This document shows, one piece after another, positions 5,773-10,885 of a stretch of 10,885 bases of DNA. Origin of the DNA: Candidatus Melainabacteria bacterium (GTDB lineage: Bacteria > Cyanobacteriota > Vampirovibrionia > Obscuribacterales > Obscuribacteraceae); the NCBI GenBank assembly GCA_014380105.1, contig JACMKL010000056.1, positions 1 to 10,885 on the forward strand, read 5' to 3'. Both the position numbers and the translations under genes were made by a program. The stretch's first letter is position 1. Each line of letters starts with the position of its first letter. Below the pieces are notes generated by a model. That model saw nothing but the letters and a program-made list of their open reading frames with translations, made no database searches and was not told where the DNA came from.

Positions 5773-7086
5773 ATGACCACTCAAGAGATTAGCTCGAGCC
5801 AGCTCGCAGCTCACTCGGGCGCAAAGGTACGCATCCATGGACATATCCAATCAATTAGAGACATGGGTAATCTTGCCTTTGTAGTGGTGCGTGACATGAA
5901 TGGTCTTTTGCAATTGGTCGCAGAAGACCCGAACATTGTATCGATCATAAAAACAGCAAGCGCAGAAACAGCCGTGGTGGCAGAAGGAATTGTAGGAGCG
6001 CAACCGCAAAGAAGCGAGCTATTCGAGATCATGCTCACCAGCTTAGAATTACTGTCAACGCCCGCAGCGTCATTGCCTGTTGAAATTTCAAAACAGAAGA
6101 AAGTCGATGCATTGGCGCTTTCGACTATGCTCGATCATCGCGCCTTGACTCTGCGCAACCCAAAAGTTCGATCTATATTTAAAATTGAAGCCGTATTTTG
6201 TGAAGCCTTCAGAGAATTTTTAAGAGAGCGTTCTTTCACAGAAATTCACTCGCCTAAAATAGTTGCAACGGGCACCGAAGGTGGTGCTCAGCTTTTCAAA
6301 CTAAATTACTTTGGACGAGAAGCATTTCTCGCCCAAAGTCCACAGTTTTACAAGCAAATTATGGTCGGTGTATTTGAGCGAGTATTTGAGGTTGCCCCTG
6401 TGTACCGCGCTGAAGAGCATGACACCACTAGGCATTTAAACGAATACATCAGCATGGACGTAGAGATGGGCTTCATTAAAAGTGAAGCTGAATTGATGCA
6501 ATTGCTCAACGAGTTAGTCGCACATATGTTTGAACGCGTCTCCGAAAAATGCTCTGAAGAACTAAGATTTCACAATGCTCAAATTCCGAAAGTTGGACAA
6601 ATTCCTCAGATTACACTTGCGGCGGCAGTTGAAATCGTGAACCAACAAAAGAAAGCTGGGAAGGAAGAAAAAACAGACCTCGATCCAGAAGGAGAAAAAA
6701 TAATTTGTGAGCACTTCTACAAAGAAGAGGGCTCTGACCTGGTTTTTATCACTGGCTATCCGCTGAGTGTCCGACCATTTTATGCAATGCCGCTTGAAGC
6801 AGAAGGCGAGCCATCGAGTAGAAGTTTCGACTTATTATTCCGTGGCTTGGAAATTACAACTGGCGGACAGCGCATTCATAGATATGAAGATTTGGTCGGA
6901 GCGATAGAGAGAAGAGGTTTGGATGTAGAAACATTTGGAGATTATCTCCAATGCTTCAAATTTGGGATGCCACCACATGGTGGTTTTGCAATTGGATTGG
7001 AGCGTATAGCCAAGCAATTATTGGGATTACCTTCAGTCAAACTGGCAGCCCTCTTTCCTCGAGACATCAACAGAATGACGCCCTAG
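5773..7086 (+). CDS. aspS: Aspartyl-tRNA synthetase, archaeal type, probably non-discriminating (Asp/Asn)
   Basis: This class IIb synthetase charges tRNA-Asp with aspartate. At 437 residues it matches the archaeal/eukaryal type and lacks the inserted GAD domain that makes bacterial AspRS about 590 residues. An N-terminal OB-fold anticodon domain (about 15-95) is followed by the catalytic core: GTEGGAQLF (motif-1 side), FLAQSPQFYKQ, the motif 2 region YRAEEHDTTRHLNEY, and motif 3 near GFAIGLERIAKQLLG. In the anticodon domain, His24 (GHIQ) and Pro78 (AQPQ) appear to sit where non-discriminating enzymes carry His and Pro; by-eye alignment suggests that it also charges tRNA-Asn. That would require the GatCAB amidotransferase, which is not in this window. 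The start at ATG 5773 follows GGGAG (5760-5764) by 8 bases. An upstream in-frame ATG at 5704 lies at the base of the terminator hairpin and is unlikely. The gene is preceded by an Asp/Asn attenuator. Confidence 0.9.
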   Translation: MTTQEISSSQLAAHSGAKVRIHGHIQSIRDMGNLAFVVVRDMNGLLQLVAEDPNIVSIIKTASAETAVVAEGIVGAQPQRSELFEIMLTSLELLSTPAASLPVEISKQKKVDALALSTMLDHRALTLRNPKVRSIFKIEAVFCEAFREFLRERSFTEIHSPKIVATGTEGGAQLFKLNYFGREAFLAQSPQFYKQIMVGVFERVFEVAPVYRAEEHDTTRHLNEYISMDVEMGFIKSEAELMQLLNELVAHMFERVSEKCSEELRFHNAQIPKVGQIPQITLAAAVEIVNQQKKAGKEEKTDLDPEGEKIICEHFYKEEGSDLVFITGYPLSVRPFYAMPLEAEGEPSSRSFDLLFRGLEITTGGQRIHRYEDLVGAIERRGLDVETFGDYLQCFKFGMPPHGGFAIGLERIAKQLLGLPSVKLAALFPRDINRMTP

Positions 7087-8087
7087 AGCAAACTTCGGGC
7101 ACAATCAACAATGGTGACGTTTGCTGGGCGCGGCGAGAAATGTAAAACTCGCTGCGCCTTTGCAGATGAAAATTCTTGTTTGCGGCCAAGCATTGAAGTA
7201 ATCATTTTAAGAGCTGGAATAAAGGGAGTGAAAAGGTGCACCGCTAAATCAGGAAGCTGTCGAGTCGGCACCTTCTTACCTTGCTCGCCCAGACGATCAC
7301 GCAACTCCTTGGCAATTTCTTCCATCCACATGAATTTTCCTGCGGCTATAAAACGCTGACCTGCAGCTTCCGGAGCCAACATTGCTCTGACATGAAAGTC
7401 AGCGAGGTCGCGTACATCTACTATGCAAAAGCCAATATTTAAAATGCCTGGCGGTTTTCCTATCAGCAATTGTTTGATCAGCTGAACTGAACTGAGTTTT
7501 TCTTTCATCAGTACAGGACCAAATATTGCTGGTGGCAATACAGTAGTGAGCGTCATAGGGCCGGTATTTTGCCAGATAAAATCCCATGCCGCTTTCTCGG
7601 CAATCACTTTTGATTTTCGATACGCATTCAAATCGCGATCTGACAAATCAGTCCAGGTCGCTTCATCAGCAAAGACGCCACTACTTTTCATTGGTGGTGA
7701 ACATGCTGCAGTCGATGAAGTGACAACTACACGCCTAACTCCGGCGCGTGAGGCCGCGCGCAAAACTCGCAATGTGCCGTCGCGAGCCGGAATGATAAGA
7801 GAATCAGCATCCTTAGCGGAGGCGTTTTCTAACGGCGACGCTACATGGAGAACGTAATCACAGCCTTCGACAGCCTCGTCCCAACCCGCATCATAAGTGA
7901 GGTCTGCCTCAAAGAAGGCTAGGTTTTCAGCGAATTCAGTAACTGAAGATATTGCTTCTCGGACTGTGGCTTCTTTGGAAAGAGCTCGGACCGTTGTATG
8001 CACGTTAAAGCCTCGCTGCAATAATTCAACGATGCACCATCCCGCTACAAAGCCACTTCCGCCCGTGACTAATACTGTTTCCGCCAT
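7083..8087 (-). CDS. Extended SDR: NAD(P)-dependent epimerase / dihydroflavonol-4-reductase-like protein
   Basis: This 334-residue protein is an extended short-chain dehydrogenase/reductase. The N-terminal TGGSGFVAGW (residues 8-17) is the GxxGxxx-type dinucleotide-binding loop of the family. TTVR with Arg34 at the end of the second strand favours NADPH. Asp62 (EADLT) and HVASP (81-85) fit the cofactor site. The catalytic pair is Tyr156 and Lys160 in YRKSK, with Ser124/Ser125 in VVTSSTAA. The layout is closest to the dihydroflavonol reductase / cinnamoyl-CoA reductase / 3-beta-HSD branch, which reduces or oxidises hydroxyl/keto groups on varied substrates; the real substrate is unknown. I chose ATG 8087 because GGAGG lies 5 bases before it; a TTG at 8123 would add 12 residues without good support. 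Its stop codon overlaps that of aspS tail to tail, and no terminator separates them. Confidence 0.87.
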   Translation of the reverse strand: MAETVLVTGGSGFVAGWCIVELLQRGFNVHTTVRALSKEATVREAISSVTEFAENLAFFEADLTYDAGWDEAVEGCDYVLHVASPLENASAKDADSLIIPARDGTLRVLRAASRAGVRRVVVTSSTAACSPPMKSSGVFADEATWTDLSDRDLNAYRKSKVIAEKAAWDFIWQNTGPMTLTTVLPPAIFGPVLMKEKLSSVQLIKQLLIGKPPGILNIGFCIVDVRDLADFHVRAMLAPEAAGQRFIAAGKFMWMEEIAKELRDRLGEQGKKVPTRQLPDLAVHLFTPFIPALKMITSMLGRKQEFSSAKAQRVLHFSPRPANVTIVDCARSLL

Positions 8088-8123
8088 ACATGCCTCCGCA
8101 CTTCGCTCTATCTTGTACGACAA

Positions 8124-8152
8124 TTTATAGAGAACAAAATAAAATGTTTAAG
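8124..8152 (-). promoter_or_regulatory. Weak candidate promoter of the SDR gene
   Basis: On the minus strand a TATAAA box (8129 to 8124) would place a transcription start about 30 bases before the ATG at 8087. The matching -35 region near 8152-8147 (CTTAAA) is poor. The position is reasonable but the sequence support is limited to the -10 box. Confidence 0.3.
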
Positions 8153-8205
8153 GTTACCAAGAGAGTGGAATATAAGACACAGAGAAAGACCAGTCCTGCC
8201 CCTTC

Positions 8206-8233
8206 TTCCCCGGGAAACTCATATGAGCTTCCC
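8206..8233. promoter_or_regulatory. 22-bp palindrome with an extra half-site, possible operator
   Basis: Positions 8212-8233 read as a near-perfect dyad, GGGAA-x-CTCAT/ATGAG-x-TTCCC, with 10 of 11 pairs matching and one A/C mismatch. A further TTCCC at 8206-8210 forms a second, overlapping palindrome with the same GGGAA (TTCCC-C-GGGAA). Such symmetry in a divergent intergenic region is typical of the site of a dimeric repressor or activator. A CT-rich stretch with five T's (8230-8246) follows, so on the plus strand it might instead fold as a modest terminator hairpin. No regulator gene is nearby in this window. The rest of 8088-8423 holds only the two candidate promoters. Confidence 0.5.
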
Positions 8234-8289
8234 CCTTTGCTTTTTGGGATTTCTGATAGCGGATTAACCGTTCTTGTAACGAAATAGTA

Positions 8290-8317
8290 TTGGCATCCGA
8301 TAATTTGCGCTTATACT
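8290..8317 (+). promoter_or_regulatory. Sigma-70-like promoter of the small thioredoxin-like gene
   Basis: TTGGCA at 8290-8295 (five of six) and TATACT at 8312-8317 (five of six) are separated by 16 bases. Transcription would start near 8324 and leave an untranslated leader of about 100 bases before the ATG at 8424. I see no convincing riboswitch in that leader. GATAAT at 8299-8304 with TTGTAA at 8274-8279 (19-base spacing) is a weaker alternative. Confidence 0.55.
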
Positions 8318-8423
8318 TCTTTCAAGTAAGGCGTTAAGGTTTCCTTCAACATTGTGTGTTTCTCCCCAGAAGCGCACGGCATCCCTCTTTCCCAGTTTTC
8401 ATACTAGAGAGGAGATCTCATTC

Positions 8424-8675
8424 ATGCGAGTAGAGCTCATTTATAAGCCCGGTTGCGAAAGCTATTCCAAGATTCTTGCTTCATTGCAAACAGTCATTGC
8501 GGAAGAGCGAATGCCAATCCATGTCGAATTGGTAGACACCGGAATCACGGCGCCAAAAATTCGCATCGACGGTAATGTCGAACACGAATCCGGCATCCAC
8601 ACTACGATTGACGCTTTGAGCGACCTGCTTTGTCGAAAGTGGAAAGAGATGACAGAGTGCGTTCTGGCAGCCTGA
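8424..8675 (+). CDS. Small thioredoxin-fold protein
   Basis: The 83-residue product has the plan of small thioredoxin/glutaredoxin-like proteins. A first strand (VELIY, 3-7) runs into a loop with Cys11 (KPGCESY) at the N-terminus of a helix. A second strand (HVELVDT) and then TAPKIRIDG (42-50) follow, in which Pro44 occupies the usual cis-proline position before the edge strand. Only one cysteine is present in the active-site loop (CxxY rather than CxxC), so a monothiol or non-redox role is likely; Cys70 and Cys79 lie near the C-terminus. Related proteins often read GCPN(Y/C) and SPT-(I)RxxG at these places (from memory). The start at ATG 8424 follows AGGAG by 9 bases; an in-frame ATG at 8352 lacks a ribosome site. 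The gene is monocistronic: own promoter upstream, strong terminator downstream. The partner is unknown. Confidence 0.7.
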   Translation: MRVELIYKPGCESYSKILASLQTVIAEERMPIHVELVDTGITAPKIRIDGNVEHESGIHTTIDALSDLLCRKWKEMTECVLAA

Positions 8676-8703
8676 TCAGAGCCACGACGACTAGAAAACT
8701 TTT

Positions 8704-8736
8704 AAGACCCGGCTCAACAGTTGGGTCTTTTGTTTG
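8704..8736 (+). terminator. Intrinsic terminator of the thioredoxin-like gene
   Basis: AAGACCCGGCT (8704-8714) pairs with AGTTGGGTCTT (8719-8729) over 11 positions, two of them G-U, closed by the loop CAAC. It is followed by T-rich sequence (TTGTTTGTT). It begins 28 bases after the stop codon at 8675 and separates this gene from the O-acyltransferase operon. Confidence 0.88.
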
Positions 8737-8768
8737 TTGTGATTAAGGACCGCCAAGCCTTTCCCCAG

Positions 8769-8779
8769 TATTATTGACA
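8769..8779 (+). promoter_or_regulatory. Candidate promoter element of the O-acyltransferase operon
   Basis: The upstream terminator implies a new promoter between 8737 and 8803. TATTAT at 8769-8774 (five of six to a -10) would start transcription about 23 bases before the ATG at 8804, but I find no good -35 in front of it. The overlapping perfect TTGACA at 8774-8779 lacks a -10 box at the right distance. The element is therefore only a suggestion. Confidence 0.3.
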
Positions 8780-8803
8780 AGTTTAATCGGCACATAGAAA
8801 CCA

Positions 8804-10270
8804 ATGCTATTTAACTCTCTTACTTACGCGCTGTTCCTTCCAATCGTGGTCGCTCTTTATTGGGCAAGCCCAGCGAAGTTCCGCGTGCCGATTCTTCTTA
8901 TCGCCAGTTATGTCTTTTATATGACGTGGCGTCCCATTTTCATTTTTTTGATTCTCGGTCTCACCCTGATCAACTACTTTTTCGGCAATAGAATTCATCA
9001 GTCTGAGACGAAGAAAAAAACGTGGCTATTTGTTGCTGTTGCCACCAATCTTTTGACTCTCTGTTTTTTCAAATATGCGTATTTCATCAATGACTCAATT
9101 GGTCAAATGATGAAGCCACTCGGTTTCGAGCCGCAGGCCCTGCCATTTGATATTGTTTTGCCACTCGGCATTTCGTTCTTCGTATTCGAGTTTATTCACT
9201 ATGTAGTTGATGTTTACCGCGGCAGCGAACCAATCAAATCGTTCATGGCATTCTCGCTGTTCGCAAGTTTCTTCCCGACGCAAATCGCTGGCCCAATCAA
9301 GCGCTTTCAAGATTTTATTCCGCAGTTTCTCTCGCAACCGAAATTTTCAATCACAGAATTCGATCATGGAATCGCTCTGATTTTGCTGGGTCTGTTCAAG
9401 AAAGTCTTGATTGCAGACAACCTCTCATTTTTTGTTCAAGGTGGATTCCAGCACCCAGAGCTGTTCCACAGTCTCGACCTCTGGACATTCACTTACGCCT
9501 TCGCGTTCCAGATTTACTTCGACTTCTCTGGATATACAGACATTGCCCGGGGCAGTGCGATGCTCTTCGGCTACAAAGTGCCGATCAACTTCAATCTCCC
9601 TTATCTCGCCAAAAACATTTCTGAATTCTGGCATCGCTGGCACATTTCTCTTTCAACCTGGCTCAGAGACTACCTTTTCATTCCACTAGGCGGTTCGCGC
9701 GGTTCGAAATGGAATATCTACAGAAATCTTCTCATCACAATGAGCCTTGGAGGCTTGTGGCATGGCGCGTCGACACACTTCCTGATCTGGGGTGTTTTCC
9801 ACGGTCTAGCCCTGGCCCTCCACAAAGTCTTCAAAGATTCGCGCGTAAAAATGGCTTCAAATGGTCAGGCATGGCTTTCCAAAGCAATCGATTCCAAAGT
9901 AGGAACGGTGCTCTCCATGCTGCTCACATTCCACATGGTCTGCATCGGCTGGGTTTTGTTCCGCGCTGACACTTTGCCAATTGCTGGTGCCATACTTAGA
10001 AAACTTTTCTTCCTGGATACACTGACCGCGGGCGTTCCAGCCTATGCAATGACTTTGCCGGCGATCAATTATCCACTTATTTATCCAGCGATTTTCCTGC
10101 TCTTACCGGTACTTGCAGTAGGACATATCGTTATGGGTTATGTGGATAAAACCGATTGGGTCGCGCGCTCTCCACGTCTGGTAAAGGCTGCCTGGTGCTT
10201 TGTCCTAATGTTCGCCATCATTGTCTTTTCTCCGGATAAATCTCCTCGATTTATATATTTCCAATTCTAG
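8804..10270 (+). CDS. MBOAT-family membrane O-acyltransferase (AlgI/DltB/PatB-like)
   Basis: This 488-residue polytopic protein belongs to the membrane-bound O-acyltransferases that pass acyl groups, usually acetyl, across the membrane to exported polysaccharides or cell-wall polymers. The start MLFNSL is typical of the family and fixes the ATG at 8804, despite a weak ribosome site. Many hydrophobic segments run from residue 6 to 475. The conserved core includes FFPTQIAGPI (156-165), YFDFSGYTDIARG (238-250), FWHRWHISLSTWLRDY (275-290) and GGLWHGAS (316-323), in which His320 is the expected catalytic histidine. The C-terminus FIYFQF is also usual for the AlgI branch, and the length fits that branch. 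The next gene, 30 bases on, encodes a membrane-anchored SGNH-like protein, the usual partner that completes transfer. The acceptor polymer cannot be told from this window. Confidence 0.93.
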   Translation: MLFNSLTYALFLPIVVALYWASPAKFRVPILLIASYVFYMTWRPIFIFLILGLTLINYFFGNRIHQSETKKKTWLFVAVATNLLTLCFFKYAYFINDSIGQMMKPLGFEPQALPFDIVLPLGISFFVFEFIHYVVDVYRGSEPIKSFMAFSLFASFFPTQIAGPIKRFQDFIPQFLSQPKFSITEFDHGIALILLGLFKKVLIADNLSFFVQGGFQHPELFHSLDLWTFTYAFAFQIYFDFSGYTDIARGSAMLFGYKVPINFNLPYLAKNISEFWHRWHISLSTWLRDYLFIPLGGSRGSKWNIYRNLLITMSLGGLWHGASTHFLIWGVFHGLALALHKVFKDSRVKMASNGQAWLSKAIDSKVGTVLSMLLTFHMVCIGWVLFRADTLPIAGAILRKLFFLDTLTAGVPAYAMTLPAINYPLIYPAIFLLLPVLAVGHIVMGYVDKTDWVARSPRLVKAAWCFVLMFAIIVFSPDKSPRFIYFQF

Positions 10271-10300
10271 TAGCCGCAGAGGCAGCTTTGCTTCCATTGC

Positions 10301-10885
10301 ATGAGCAATCTTATGTCCACTTCTGAAACTACAAAACCAGCCGATACGCCAATTGTGGCATCGGACTTATTAAAGAAATCTGTCACACCTATACCATCGA
10401 GGCGTGCGGCTTTCTTGTCTAGTTACGCTGTATTAGCTTTCCTTCTATTTATAGTTTTTGATTTTGGATTTCGAACTCTCGATCATGCAATCAAACTAAC
10501 AAATCCACTCGAGTCGCCCAATCGCAGCTTAATTTGGTGGACTATTAATGGCTATGCACGAGAGCCGAAGGCGCCTGAAGTCGTATTATTGGGATCGAGC
10601 TTGATGATGACGGCGCATCATGCGGGCGATGCAACCAAAACAAAAGAAGTGCAAAATGAAGTAAAGCATTTTCGCTCCGCTTGTGTTCAAGATTTCTTGT
10701 CTACAGACTTGGGCAAGCAGATTTCTTGTTTCAGTTTTGCGATTGCCGGTCAGATGGCTTCGGACGCGTATGTAATCACGCGAACAATGCTCAACGGCGA
10801 AAAGCGGCCCCGAGCAATTGTCTATGGCATTGCTCCCAGAGACCTAATAGACAATACTCTGCCAAGCGCTGCCAGCACTGAAACA
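10301..10885 (+). CDS. Membrane-anchored SGNH-like protein, partner of the O-acyltransferase (partial, 3' end beyond window)
   Basis: From ATG 10301 the frame is open for 195 codons to the window edge, so the gene is truncated by the window and not broken. A Ser/Thr/Pro-rich cytoplasmic N-terminus leads to one membrane helix (about 37-56, beginning after RR), making a type II anchor. VVLLGSSLMM (94-103) resembles block I of SGNH/GDSL-like proteins with the nucleophile Ser in GSS. FAIAGQMASD (146-155) may be the next block, and VYGIAPRDL (174-182) follows a further strand. Proteins of this plan (AlgJ/AlgX-, DltD- or DUF1574-like) act with MBOAT proteins in O-acylation outside the membrane. Start choice: ATG 10301 lacks a near Shine-Dalgarno site (GAGG is 18 bases away), ATG 10313 is an alternative, and an in-frame TAG at 10271-10273 blocks anything longer. 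Translational coupling with the gene before is likely. The catalytic Asp/His block would lie outside the window. Confidence 0.75.
   Translation, partial: MSNLMSTSETTKPADTPIVASDLLKKSVTPIPSRRAAFLSSYAVLAFLLFIVFDFGFRTLDHAIKLTNPLESPNRSLIWWTINGYAREPKAPEVVLLGSSLMMTAHHAGDATKTKEVQNEVKHFRSACVQDFLSTDLGKQISCFSFAIAGQMASDAYVITRTMLNGEKRPRAIVYGIAPRDLIDNTLPSAASTET

Noticed and set aside
8088..8123. 12-residue extension of the SDR protein from TTG 8123
   Set aside because: GGAGG placed 5 bases before ATG 8087 lies inside this extension, and the Rossmann strand starts right after that ATG.
8090..8287. 65-residue ORF on the plus strand in the divergent intergenic region (or 47 residues from ATG 8144)
   Set aside because: It has no ribosome site, starts inside the Shine-Dalgarno region of the SDR gene, has low-complexity composition and spans the palindrome and promoter signals.
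8352..8423. N-terminal extension of the thioredoxin-like protein from ATG 8352
   Set aside because: There is no Shine-Dalgarno site at 8352, and the extra 24 residues do not resemble the fold. AGGAG before ATG 8424 is clearly better.
8774..8779. Perfect TTGACA as the -35 box of the O-acyltransferase operon
   Set aside because: At 17 bases spacing the -10 position reads GAAACC, and transcription would start after the ATG at 8804. The family-typical N-terminus argues against a later start.
10681..10881. 66-residue plus-strand ORF near the window end
   Set aside because: It lies out of frame within the open SGNH-like coding sequence, which shows recognisable motifs and stays open to the window end.

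Overview
This window comes from a bacterium of roughly balanced base composition. Genes are tightly packed on both strands, and most starts have Shine-Dalgarno-like sites of the GGAG type. No rRNA, tRNA, CRISPR array, transposase or phage gene was seen. The combination of an archaeal-type aspartyl-tRNA synthetase, an MGDG-synthase-like glycosyltransferase and a rhomboid-TPR fusion would fit a non-photosynthetic relative of the Cyanobacteria (Melainabacteria/Obscuribacter-like). That placement is a guess from gene style, not a demonstrated fact.

Layout: (1) positions 2-94 may be the tail of an upstream gene, followed by a rhomboid protease fused to a TPR domain (81-1835, +). (2) On the minus strand, a GT28/MGDG-synthase-like lipid glycosyltransferase (2641-3909) is followed by an alpha/beta hydrolase (1850-2587), probably as an operon. 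(3) Divergent from these is an exported lipase-like alpha/beta hydrolase (4025-5437, +); a nested inverted repeat (3957-4015) lies just before its start codon. (4) At 5475-7086 is an aspartyl-tRNA synthetase of the archaeal, probably non-discriminating (Asp/Asn) type, preceded by what reads as a complete transcription attenuator. (5) An extended SDR/dihydroflavonol-reductase-like gene (7083-8087, -) converges on it with overlapping stop codons. (6) A divergent control region with a 22-bp palindrome separates this from a small thioredoxin-fold protein (8424-8675, +), which ends in a clear intrinsic terminator. (7) An MBOAT O-acyltransferase (8804-10270, +) is followed by the first part of a membrane-anchored SGNH-like protein (10301 to the window end), a typical pair for O-acylation of an exported polymer.

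The main discovery candidate is the leader of the aspartyl-tRNA synthetase gene. A promoter is followed by a 49-codon ORF in which nine of eleven consecutive codons (31-41) are Asp or Asn. After it comes a perfect 11-bp terminator hairpin with a UUCG loop and a U run. A segment overlapping the last control codon can pair with the 5' arm of that terminator in a roughly 16-bp antiterminator, and an upstream segment can sequester this same strand. This is the arrangement of classical ribosome-mediated attenuation (as in pheST, his and thr). The control codons match both amino acids whose tRNAs a non-discriminating AspRS charges. I know of no described attenuator of this kind for aspS, but I could not search.

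Several long ORFs begin upstream of the likely start. I moved the starts of the glycosyltransferase (3909), aspS (5773), SDR (8087) and thioredoxin-like protein (8424) to ATG codons preceded by good Shine-Dalgarno sites.
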